In this document: one piece after another, positions 1-7,033 of the stretch
How the letters are laid out: every line of letters begins with the position of its first letter
Numbering within the stretch: position 1 is the first letter of the stretch
Source of the DNA: Spirochaetales bacterium
Lineage (GTDB): Bacteria > Spirochaetota > Spirochaetia > Sphaerochaetales > Sphaerochaetaceae
NCBI GenBank assembly: GCA_028723145.1
Contig: JAQYFM010000104.1
Span: 1 to 14,275 of the forward strand
Direction: 5' to 3'
DNA length: 14,275 bases
Program-made: the position numbers and the translations under genes
The notes under the pieces: model-generated
Database searches by the model: none
What the model saw: the letters and a program-made list of their open reading frames with translations, nothing else
What the model was told of the DNA's origin: nothing

Positions 1-3
1 CTA

Positions 4-1446
4 TTAATTCTTCTTTTCAGCTTTAAGCTCTTTAATTAAGTTAAGCTTTAGATCCTTCAAGTTTTCAGAAAGAGATACTTTATAAATGTGTGGGTTTATC
101 TGTCTCTTATAACTCTTATGGAACTGTAGTAGTGATACTTGTACAAAGTTCTGAATTTCTCTTATATCACGCTTTACTCCAATTCTCTTACCATCCTTCA
201 TCTTTAATGTAAGCAATGGTCTAATTGTATGGTAGCTTTGAGGCTTCATTACAAAGTAGTCTGCCATGCTAAATGGGTGGTAGAATGTGTATTCTTTTCC
301 ACACTCAATTTTCTCGTCATTTAGAGCAATTAAGTCTGCAAGAGCATTACCGGATGAATCATAGAAGCGATATACCTGCTTAATACCAGGATTGGTGGTC
401 TTTTCATAACTATTACTCATTTTCATAGTAGGCTCAAAAACACCGTTCTTTTCTTTAGCAGCAAGTTTATAAACACCATTTAAACTTGATTGTGTACCAC
501 CTGTAACTAAGTGGGTACCAATTCCCCAAGAGTCAATTGGAACACCATCAGAAACAAGAGTTTGAATAATTTCTTCTGTTAAATCGTTAGATACACAAAT
601 TGTAGCTTCTTCAAGTCCTGCTTGATCAAGGCGGTCACGAATAACACGAGGAAGGTAAGAAAGGTCTCCAGAGTCAATTCTAACCCCCATATTCTTACCC
701 TTCGCCTTGAGCTCTAATCCTACCTTTATAGCAGCATCAATACCACTTCCTAATGTATCATAGGTATCAATTAAGAATATTGCGTTATCTGGATATATTT
801 CAGCAAACTCTCTAAATGCTTCTTCTTCGCTATCAAAGCTCATAATCCAAGAGTGAGCCATAGTACCAGCTACAGGGATATTGTATTTTCTTCCTGCATA
901 GGTATTACTTGTTACTTTTGTTCCACCAATAAAGGATGCACGAGAAGCAATATGGGCACCATCCTCACCTTGTGCTCTTCTAAGTCCAAACTCCATGATA
1001 GAGCCTTTGCCTCTAGTCGCATAGGTCATTCTGCAAGCCTTAGTAGCAATGAGAGTTTGGAAATTAAGCTGGTTTAATATAAAGCTTTCAATAAGCTGTG
1101 CATCCATTAAATTAGTTTCAATTCTAACAAGAGGCTCTCCAGGGAAAGCTGGAGTACCCTCTTCGAATGCATATAAATCACCAGTAAAACGATATGTTGA
1201 AAGATAATCTAAAAACTCATCAGAAAACTTATTTAAGCTCTTTAGATACTTAATATCATTTTCTGAGAAAGAAAATCCTTCAAGAGCATCGATCACCTCC
1301 TCAAGTCCTGTAAAGATAGTATAACCACCATTAAATGGGTTATTTCTGTAGAAAACGTCAAATACTACTCTAGGGTTATGCTTTTGGATAAAGTATCCCT
1401 GCATCATAGTAAGTTCGTAAAAGTCAGTGATCAATGCTGATTTCAT
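4..1446 (-). CDS. pncB: Nicotinate phosphoribosyltransferase
   Basis: Joins nicotinate to PRPP, with ATP hydrolysis, to give nicotinate mononucleotide, the first step of the cytosolic Preiss-Handler NAD salvage route. Counting from the chosen start (480 aa), the N-terminal TDFYELTMMQGY lies at about 7-18, FGLRRAQG at 153-160, the conserved AGTMAHSW with the phospho-acceptor-type His near 198, the phosphate-binding RIDSGDL at 256-262, and SWGIGTHL at 306-313. All are hallmarks of the roughly 480-490 aa bacterial NAPRTase form, and the protein looks intact. The ATG at 1446 is chosen because AGAAGG (1456-1461) stands 9 bases upstream. A TTG three codons earlier abuts that SD directly and would be unusable. 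It is the last visible gene of the trmL-proC-serS-pncB operon, 5 bases after the serS stop, and ends in tandem stops TAA TAG. Identification is firm. Confidence 0.95.
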   Translation of the reverse strand: MKSALITDFYELTMMQGYFIQKHNPRVVFDVFYRNNPFNGGYTIFTGLEEVIDALEGFSFSENDIKYLKSLNKFSDEFLDYLSTYRFTGDLYAFEEGTPAFPGEPLVRIETNLMDAQLIESFILNQLNFQTLIATKACRMTYATRGKGSIMEFGLRRAQGEDGAHIASRASFIGGTKVTSNTYAGRKYNIPVAGTMAHSWIMSFDSEEEAFREFAEIYPDNAIFLIDTYDTLGSGIDAAIKVGLELKAKGKNMGVRIDSGDLSYLPRVIRDRLDQAGLEEATICVSNDLTEEIIQTLVSDGVPIDSWGIGTHLVTGGTQSSLNGVYKLAAKEKNGVFEPTMKMSNSYEKTTNPGIKQVYRFYDSSGNALADLIALNDEKIECGKEYTFYHPFSMADYFVMKPQSYHTIRPLLTLKMKDGKRIGVKRDIREIQNFVQVSLLQFHKSYKRQINPHIYKVSLSENLKDLKLNLIKELKAEKKN

Positions 1447-1451
1447 ATTAT

Positions 1452-2732
1452 TCAACCTTCTTTAGAAATTTTATCAAAGCCACAATATGGAACAAGAACA
1501 GGTGGGATTGAAACAGAACCATCTTCGTTTTGGTAGTTTTCAATTATCGCAACCATAGCTCTTGAAAGTGCTACTGCTGTACCATTTAACATGTGTACAA
1601 ACTTAATCTTACCATCGTCATCTCTATATCTGATGTTTAAGCTTCTAGCTTGGTAATCAGTACAGTTACTTGTACTTGTTACTTCACCATACTCTCCATC
1701 TTCACCTCTACCAGGCATCCAAGCTTCAATATCGAATTTGCGGTATGCTGGAGCTCCTAAGTCACCTGTGGCTGTATCAACTACGCGATATGCAAGGCCA
1801 AGACCTGAGAAGATTTCTTCTTCAATTGCAAGAATCTGCTTATGAAAATCATCACTCTCTTCTGGGAGACAGTAAATAAACATCTCAAGTTTGCTAAATT
1901 GGTGGACTCTATAAAGCCCCTTTGAGTACTGTCCAGCACCACCAGCTTCTCTTCTGAAGCAGTGTGAAAGACCTGTCATCTTTATTGGTAGATCCTTTTT
2001 ATCAAGGATAGTATTCTGATAGTAACCACCAAGTGTAATTTCAGCTGTACCAACAAGACAAGTACCAGTTCCTTCAATTGTATAGATGTTAGATTCTTCA
2101 CCTCTTGGGTTAAAACCAATACCATTTAAAATCTCTTCTTTAGCGATATCTGGAGTGATAAATGGAGTAAAGCCATGTTTAATTACAATATCCATTGCAT
2201 AACGCTCTAAAGCCATCTGAAGGATAACAGCCTTGTTCTTGATGTAATAAAATTTTTGGCCAGCAACCTTTGCACCATTATCAAAGTCAAGAATATCAAG
2301 TGATTCACCAAGTTCGACGTGATCCTTTGCTTTAAAAGAGAACTTCTTTGGTTCGCCAAAGAACTTGATTGCTAGAGAATCCTTATCTTCCTTACCAATA
2401 GGAGCATCTTTGTGTGCATAGTTAGGGATAGTTCTAACTTCTTCATTAAAAATTTGATCAATTTTGGTAAATTCAGCTTCCTTTACAGCAAGCTCTTCTT
2501 TGATTGCTTTACCTTCATTGATTAATACAGCTCTTTCTTCTGGAGTTAACTTGCCTTTCATCTTAGCAGCAGTTTCATTTCTTTTTGCTCTAAGTGTTTC
2601 AAGCTCTAGAAGTAGGGCAGCTCTCTCATCTTGATCCTTAATGATCTTATCAAGATCTACTTTCATGTAACGGTTGTCAATGTTTGCCTTGATTTCGTCG
2701 TAGCGTGATTTAAGTTCCTTTACATCTATCAT
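1452..2732 (-). CDS. serS: Seryl-tRNA synthetase
   Basis: Class II aminoacyl-tRNA synthetase that charges tRNA-Ser (and tRNA-Sec where present) with serine in the cytosol. The 426 aa length is usual for the family. Residues 1 to about 105 form the charged helical-hairpin arm that grips the tRNA long variable arm. The serine-site loop VGTAEI is at 227-232, motif 2 (CFRREAGGAG) at about 258-267, and motif 3 (GTAVALSRAMVAIIEN) at 384-399 with its ATP-binding Arg391. TSTSNCTDYQARSLNIRYR at 352-370 is also typical. The ATG has AAGGAG about 10 bases upstream, lying inside the last codons of proC. The gene starts 4 bases after the proC stop, so translation is probably coupled. Confidence 0.97.
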   Translation of the reverse strand: MIDVKELKSRYDEIKANIDNRYMKVDLDKIIKDQDERAALLLELETLRAKRNETAAKMKGKLTPEERAVLINEGKAIKEELAVKEAEFTKIDQIFNEEVRTIPNYAHKDAPIGKEDKDSLAIKFFGEPKKFSFKAKDHVELGESLDILDFDNGAKVAGQKFYYIKNKAVILQMALERYAMDIVIKHGFTPFITPDIAKEEILNGIGFNPRGEESNIYTIEGTGTCLVGTAEITLGGYYQNTILDKKDLPIKMTGLSHCFRREAGGAGQYSKGLYRVHQFSKLEMFIYCLPEESDDFHKQILAIEEEIFSGLGLAYRVVDTATGDLGAPAYRKFDIEAWMPGRGEDGEYGEVTSTSNCTDYQARSLNIRYRDDDGKIKFVHMLNGTAVALSRAMVAIIENYQNEDGSVSIPPVLVPYCGFDKISKEG

Positions 2733-2736
2733 TTTA

Positions 2737-3522
2737 TTACATCTCCTTAGCTAATTTTTCTAATTCTTGGCTTTTTTCGCTTGCGCTTATTACCGCTTTG
2801 ATTACTGCGTTATCAAACCCATTAGAATATAACTCATTCATGCCTTTTATCGTAGTCCCCTTAGCTGAACAAACTTTACTCATTAATTCAACTGGATTTT
2901 CTTTACTATCTTTTAGTAAAGCAACAGCACTTTGTAAAGTGTCTGTAGCTATTTTAACGCTTTCATTATAACTAATTCCTTGGTCTGTGCCACCCATAGC
3001 AAGTGCATGGATAAACTCAAATACATATGCAATTGCTGAACCTGAAATACCAATAAATGCTGGAAATAAGTTTTCATCGAGCATAAAAGCAGAACCAAAG
3101 TGAGTAGCGATATCGAAAGCAGTTTGAATAAATTCTTTATCTGCATTTTCAGTTGCAGCAATTGCTGTTACTGCAGCTTTTGATTTCGCTGCAATATTAG
3201 GCATAAATCTAACTATATTCTTACAATTTATCTTTCTTTCAAGTACTTCAAGAGGAACTCCTGCTGCAATTGAAATATATTTTTTAGTGCTAAATTCGGA
3301 TAAAAGAGGGTAGAGGGAAGGTAGTATTTGTGGTTTAACAGCCAGAATAATAATATCTGATTTCTCTAAAAGCTCACTTTCTGATGAAAAAACTGTAACA
3401 TTTGAAATTGCTTTTGCCTTTGCTTGGTCTTTATCAAAAACGTAAACTTCATAGTCGTTATTGATAGCATTGGCTATTGAACCTCCCATGTTACCACAGC
3501 CTAAGAAACCAATTTTTATCAT
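2737..3522 (-). CDS. proC: Pyrroline-5-carboxylate reductase
   Basis: Reduces 1-pyrroline-5-carboxylate to L-proline with NAD(P)H, the last step of proline synthesis. The 261 aa protein has an N-terminal Rossmann fold with GFLGCGNMGGSIA at 5-17, the AVKPQ strand-loop at 61-65, RFMPN at 105-109, and a C-terminal helical dimer domain from about 150. Two signature stretches diverge from the usual consensus: SGSAIAY at 160-166 where SGSGPAY is typical, and SAKGTT at 219-224 where SPGGTT is typical. The Thr pair that contacts substrate is kept. Its ATG overlaps the trmL stop as ATGA, and GGAGG lies 7 bases upstream, indicating translational coupling. Family membership is clear. Activity is likely but not proven because of the divergent loops. 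Confidence 0.9.
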   Translation of the reverse strand: MIKIGFLGCGNMGGSIANAINNDYEVYVFDKDQAKAKAISNVTVFSSESELLEKSDIIILAVKPQILPSLYPLLSEFSTKKYISIAAGVPLEVLERKINCKNIVRFMPNIAAKSKAAVTAIAATENADKEFIQTAFDIATHFGSAFMLDENLFPAFIGISGSAIAYVFEFIHALAMGGTDQGISYNESVKIATDTLQSAVALLKDSKENPVELMSKVCSAKGTTIKGMNELYSNGFDNAVIKAVISASEKSQELEKLAKEM

Positions 3523-4031
3523 ACATTATCCTCCCAAGTATGCCTATGTAATTCACCTTTTAGAGTAAATTCGCCATCAAATCCTCTTTGTCTATAGTAT
3601 TCATATGCAGCAATAGCTGCTGAATTTGATAAATTAAGACTTCGAGTATCATTTATCATAGGAATTCTTACACATCTATCTTTATATTGAAGGAGAACTT
3701 CTTCTTCAATACCTCTACTTTCTTTTCCAAAGATTAAATATACATCTTTATCGGTTGGATATTTTACATCGCTATAAGTCTTTCTTGCTTTAGTAGTGAA
3801 GAAGAATAGTTCATCATCCTTATGAGCTAGTAAAAATTCACTTGTATTTTTGTATGTAGTAATCGTCACATCCTTCCAGTAATCAAGGCCTGCATGACGA
3901 ACTGCTTTCTCACTGATATCAAATCCTAATGGATATACCAAATCAAGGCAGGTACCTGTTGCAGCACAGGTTCTAGCAATATTACCTGTATTTTGTGGTA
4001 TCTCCGGTTCAAATAGAACAATATGTAGCAT
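3519..4031 (-). CDS. trmL: tRNA (cytidine(34)-2'-O)-methyltransferase, SPOUT family
   Basis: SAM-dependent SPOUT (trefoil-knot) enzyme that methylates the 2'-OH of the wobble nucleotide C34 (or cmnm5U34) of tRNA-Leu isoacceptors. From the chosen ATG (170 aa), motif 1 EPEIPQNTGNIART is at 8-21, motif 2 FGKESRGI at 101-108, and motif 3 with INDTRSLNLSNSAAIAAYE at about 126-144. Together these form the SAM-binding knot. The short length with no extra RNA-binding domain is typical of TrmL rather than TrmH or RlmB. ATG 4031 is preferred because homologues begin right before the HIVLFEPEIPQN strand. A GTG five codons upstream (4046) is also open. Neither start has an SD. The gene heads the operon and may be read from a leaderless transcript. 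Confidence 0.92.
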   Translation of the reverse strand: MLHIVLFEPEIPQNTGNIARTCAATGTCLDLVYPLGFDISEKAVRHAGLDYWKDVTITTYKNTSEFLLAHKDDELFFFTTKARKTYSDVKYPTDKDVYLIFGKESRGIEEEVLLQYKDRCVRIPMINDTRSLNLSNSAAIAAYEYYRQRGFDGEFTLKGELHRHTWEDNV

Positions 4032-4037
4032 GTGGCT

Positions 4038-4066
4038 ATGATACACTTTTTATAAATTTATTGTAA
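4038..4066 (-). promoter_or_regulatory. Candidate promoter of the trmL operon
   Basis: On the minus strand, TTACAA (4061-4066) and TATCAT (4038-4043, 5 of 6 matches to TATAAT) are separated by 17 bases. Initiation 6-7 bases downstream of the -10 would fall at about 4031, the trmL ATG, giving a leaderless message. The -35 match is poor (3 of 6), so this is tentative. Confidence 0.35.
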
Positions 4067-4086
4067 TCTAGTAATACCCTTCATTT

Positions 4087-4098
4087 GATGATATCATC
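4087..4098. promoter_or_regulatory. 12-bp palindrome and possible -10 element before uppP
   Basis: GATGATATCATC is a perfect inverted repeat in the 73-base divergent gap between trmL and uppP. It contains TATCAT (4092-4097), a 5-of-6 match to a -10 box located 7 bases before the uppP ATG. It could be a promoter element, an operator shared by both genes, or chance in AT-rich DNA. No clear -35 precedes it. Confidence 0.3.
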
Positions 4099-4104
4099 CT
4101 CAAT

Positions 4105-4911
4105 ATGGGTGATTTTTTAATAGTAATAATGCTTGGTGTTATCCAAGGTATAACAGAATGGCTTCCAATTTCATCAACTGGACACCTTTTAATTTTTGAT
4201 TCAATTTTCCCTTTTAATGCATCGGAGCAATTTAAAAGTGTATTTACAGTTGTTATTCAGCTTGGATCTATTCTTGCTGTTTTAGTTCTTTATTGGTCTA
4301 AGCTTTGGCCATTTAAGAAAGATAAAAAGGAGATGAAGAGATCCTTTACTCTTTGGTTTAAGGTTTTAGTTGCTTCAATTCCTGCAGCAGTAGTAGGGCT
4401 TTTATTTGATGATATTATTGATTCAAAACTCTCTAATTACATTGTTATTGCGATAGCTTTATTTGTTTATGGTGTGCTTTACATTATTTTAGAAAATAAA
4501 GTTAAGTTTAAAACTAGGGTAACTAGCCTTGATGATATTTCCTACCTCGATAGCTTAAAAATAGGTGCATTCCAGATGCTTGCACTAATTCCAGGAACAA
4601 GTAGATCGGGTTCTACAATTTTAGGTGGTATTATCACTGGTATTTCACGACCAGTTGTTGCAGAGTTTTCATTCTTTATGGCTATTCCTGTAATGGCAGG
4701 TGCGTCCCTTTTAAGATTATTGAAATCAGGATTAAACTTTACATTAAATGAATGGATGTTCCTTCTTGTTGGTTCATTAGTTGCTTTTATTGTTTCTTTA
4801 TTTGTTATTAAAGCACTTGTTAAATTTGTTAGAGAGCATAGCTTTTCTGTATTTGGGGTATATAGAATTATTTTATCAATTCTCATTATCCTTTACTTTT
4901 CTTTTTGCTAA
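4105..4911 (+). CDS. uppP: Undecaprenyl-diphosphate phosphatase
   Basis: Integral inner-membrane phosphatase (BacA/UppP family) that dephosphorylates undecaprenyl diphosphate to regenerate the lipid carrier for peptidoglycan and other envelope polymers. Its loss typically sensitises cells to bacitracin. The 268 aa protein has the first active-site block QGITEWLPISSTGHL at 14-28, where Gln14/Glu18 form the (E/Q)xxxE motif and His27 follows. The second block, PGTSRSGST, is at 163-171 with Arg167. Several hydrophobic helices lie between and after these blocks. Length and motif spacing match the family. The ATG sits exactly where homologues start but has no SD, so a leaderless transcript is likely. 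It is transcribed away from trmL and its last 36 bases overlap the end of dinB on the other strand. Confidence 0.96.
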   Translation: MGDFLIVIMLGVIQGITEWLPISSTGHLLIFDSIFPFNASEQFKSVFTVVIQLGSILAVLVLYWSKLWPFKKDKKEMKRSFTLWFKVLVASIPAAVVGLLFDDIIDSKLSNYIVIAIALFVYGVLYIILENKVKFKTRVTSLDDISYLDSLKIGAFQMLALIPGTSRSGSTILGGIITGISRPVVAEFSFFMAIPVMAGASLLRLLKSGLNFTLNEWMFLLVGSLVAFIVSLFVIKALVKFVREHSFSVFGVYRIILSILIILYFSFC

Positions 4912-6057
4912 GGATGTTGCTCTAACTATATTATTACCTTTTAAGTTAAGAGAAAGAATTACTTTTTCAAGTTTTCTTTCTCTTTCTTTATCTGAACTAA
5001 AAAGTTCTGGTTGTTCTTGCTCTTCACCACTATAAAGACTATAAAGTCCAACCCCTAATAGCCTAATGCCTTCTCCTGTATGTTTCTTTTTAAATAGCAT
5101 TTTTACTTCTTCATATACATCTTTAGTAGTGTAGATTCCTCTATCTGGTGTTGATTGTAATGTATAAGTTTTAAATGATGCATATCGAAGTTTTAAGCCA
5201 ATAGTTTTTGCTATCATCTTTTCCTGCATAGAGCGAAACATTACTTCTTGTGATAATTCAAGTAAAAATGCATCAATTGCATCTTGGTCAAATAAATCAG
5301 GGTAAAAGGTCCTTTCACTAGATATTGAATGACTTTTGCTTTCCCCTGAATAAATACCGGGATCTATTCCTCTTACAATTTTATATAGATATTCACCCAA
5401 AGAGGATCCAAAAAAGCTTGCTAATTGGTTTTGTGAAAGTGAGCGTAATTCCTCTGTTGTATAAATATGGTGTTTATGTAGGTTTTCTAAAGTTGCTTTA
5501 CCAATTCCCCATAATTTATTAAGGCCTACTGCATCAACAAAATCCTGTTCAAGACCATAAGGTACAACAGTTAGTCCATCTGGTTTTCTGTAATCCGAGG
5601 CAAGTTTAGCAATAAATTTTGAAGATCCTACTCCAATTGAGGCAGTTAACCCCGTTTGTGATTTAATTCTTTCTTTAAGATTTTTAGCACTGCTTACAGC
5701 CTCCCCATAAATCTTTTCACAGCCTGTCATATCAAGATAGGCTTCATCGATTGATGCTTGAATCATTTTTGGAGCATAAGATGAGAGTATAGACATTACT
5801 TTATGACTCATTTCACTGTAGCGTTTCATATTGCCTCTTATAACTATAGCCTTTGGACATAGTTTTAGGGCTGTTACCATTGGCATAGCTGAGTGCACTC
5901 CATATTTTCTTGCTTCATATGAGCATGTTGAAACAACTGATCTTGGTCCTGGGTGTCCTATTATTAATGGTTTTCCTTTTAGTTTTGGGTTGTCGAGGAT
6001 TTCAACTGAAGCAAAGAAAGCATCTAAATCAACGTGAAAGAAGAGAGGATTAGCCAT
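4876..6057 (-). CDS. dinB: DNA polymerase IV (Y-family translesion polymerase)
   Basis: Error-prone Y-family polymerase that extends past damaged bases and needs the sliding clamp. From the chosen start (393 aa): HVDLDAFFASVE at 8-19 gives metal-binding Asp10. The fingers motif SYEARKYGVHSAMP starts at 46. SIDEAYLD at 102-109 gives Asp104/Glu105. SIGVGSSKFIAKLAS begins at 140, a helix-hairpin-helix LWGIGKA is near 182, and a little-finger domain follows. QPELF at 349-353 matches the clamp-binding motif QxxLF, followed by the usual short C-terminal tail with a RATSL-like end. ATG 6057 is chosen for AGGAGG (6062-6067) just 4 bases upstream. An ATG seven codons earlier (6078) has no SD. It overlaps the ddl end by 8 bases and uppP by 36 bases tail to tail. 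Confidence 0.95.
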   Translation of the reverse strand: MANPLFFHVDLDAFFASVEILDNPKLKGKPLIIGHPGPRSVVSTCSYEARKYGVHSAMPMVTALKLCPKAIVIRGNMKRYSEMSHKVMSILSSYAPKMIQASIDEAYLDMTGCEKIYGEAVSSAKNLKERIKSQTGLTASIGVGSSKFIAKLASDYRKPDGLTVVPYGLEQDFVDAVGLNKLWGIGKATLENLHKHHIYTTEELRSLSQNQLASFFGSSLGEYLYKIVRGIDPGIYSGESKSHSISSERTFYPDLFDQDAIDAFLLELSQEVMFRSMQEKMIAKTIGLKLRYASFKTYTLQSTPDRGIYTTKDVYEEVKMLFKKKHTGEGIRLLGVGLYSLYSGEEQEQPELFSSDKERERKLEKVILSLNLKGNNIVRATSLAKRKVKDNEN

Positions 6058-7033
6058 TATTCCTCCTCTTTTTCTCATGAATTATTAATGCATCATTTAT
6101 CAAGATATTAAATAGTCTTTCAAAACCTATTTCCTTTGCAAGAACGATAAAATGACTAGTTTTGGTAAGACCTGGGATAGTATTTACCTCATTTAAAAAT
6201 ATTTCTTCATTATTAGTAACTAGATAATCAACTCTCATATAAACTTTACCATTGAGAGAGTTAAATACTTCCTTTGTTATTTGCTTTAGCTTTTGAATAG
6301 TAGACGGAGAAATATTGATGTTCTCCTTTGTAATTATTTTTAAATTAGGGTCATTATATTTAGCATCATAAGATAGTAATTGACCACTCTTTATTATTTC
6401 AACAGGCCCTAGAATTAATAGTTCTTCATTTTTTATATCATTAATAACACCAAATTCGATTTCTCTTGCATCCTTAATCCAAGGTTGCATTAATACATCA
6501 TCGTCTAAATTCTTAATAGTTTTTATTACTTTTTCAACTTCATTTTGGCTATTATTTTCCATCATATAAACACCAATAGAAGAGCCTCCGCTAACTGGCT
6601 TTAAAACATATGAGGATAAATCTATATCAGAATAATTATTTATTTTTTTAGATTCTATTACAGGAACTTTTTTATAGAGAAGGTCATGAAAGATTTCTTT
6701 ATTCATTCCTATAGAGCTAGTAATAATATCTTCACTGATGTATGGTACATTTACTATTTCAAAGAGGGCTTGAATAGTTCCATCTTCTCCGTTTTTTCCA
6801 TGTAAAACAGGGAAAGCTACATCAAATTCAATTTTATTCTCTTTAGTAAAAAATCCTTTTTGAGGAATAATAATTACTTCATCTCCTTCATAAAGGTATC
6901 TTCCATCTTTTGTGATAAATATTTCTTTAATTGAATATCCTAAAGAAATTAGAACTTCTTTGATATTAGCTTCACTTCTTATTGATATTTCATGTTCGCT
7001 TGATAAGCCGCCATAAAATAAGAGAATTGTCAT
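6050..7033 (-). CDS. ddl: D-alanine--D-alanine ligase
   Basis: Cytosolic ATP-grasp ligase that joins two D-Ala for the peptidoglycan stem terminus. The 327 aa protein has YGGLSSEHEISIRS at 7-20 (Glu13 at the first D-Ala site), the HGKNGEDGTIQ block at 78-88, the ATP-grasp loop KPVSGGSSIGV at 145-155, Asp269 in RVDY, and Glu282/Asn284 in EVNTIPG as metal ligands with the following Ser. The omega-loop reads SYDAKY at 221-226. A Tyr at that position, rather than the His of VanA-type enzymes, argues for a D-Ala acceptor rather than D-lactate. Its ATG overlaps the murE stop as ATGA, so it is translationally coupled to murE, and it overlaps dinB downstream. Identification is firm; D-Ala versus D-lactate is inference from one residue. 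Confidence 0.94.
   Translation of the reverse strand: MTILLFYGGLSSEHEISIRSEANIKEVLISLGYSIKEIFITKDGRYLYEGDEVIIIPQKGFFTKENKIEFDVAFPVLHGKNGEDGTIQALFEIVNVPYISEDIITSSIGMNKEIFHDLLYKKVPVIESKKINNYSDIDLSSYVLKPVSGGSSIGVYMMENNSQNEVEKVIKTIKNLDDDVLMQPWIKDAREIEFGVINDIKNEELLILGPVEIIKSGQLLSYDAKYNDPNLKIITKENINISPSTIQKLKQITKEVFNSLNGKVYMRVDYLVTNNEEIFLNEVNTIPGLTKTSHFIVLAKEIGFERLFNILINDALIIHEKKRRNNG

Noticed and set aside
1447..1455. TTG start for pncB three codons upstream of the chosen ATG.
   Set aside because: It abuts the AGAAGG SD, leaving no spacing, whereas the ATG at 1446 is 9 bases away.
4542..4886. Minus-strand frame of 114 codons inside uppP, and similar 65-84 codon frames inside dinB, murE, serS, pncB, proC and the epimerase gene.
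   Set aside because: All lie wholly or mostly within confidently identified genes, lack SDs and recognisable domains, and are expected by chance.
6050..7033. Ddl as a VanA-type D-Ala-D-Lac ligase (glycopeptide resistance).
   Set aside because: The omega-loop has Tyr where Van ligases have His, and there are no vanH, vanX or regulator genes nearby. It fits a housekeeping Ddl.
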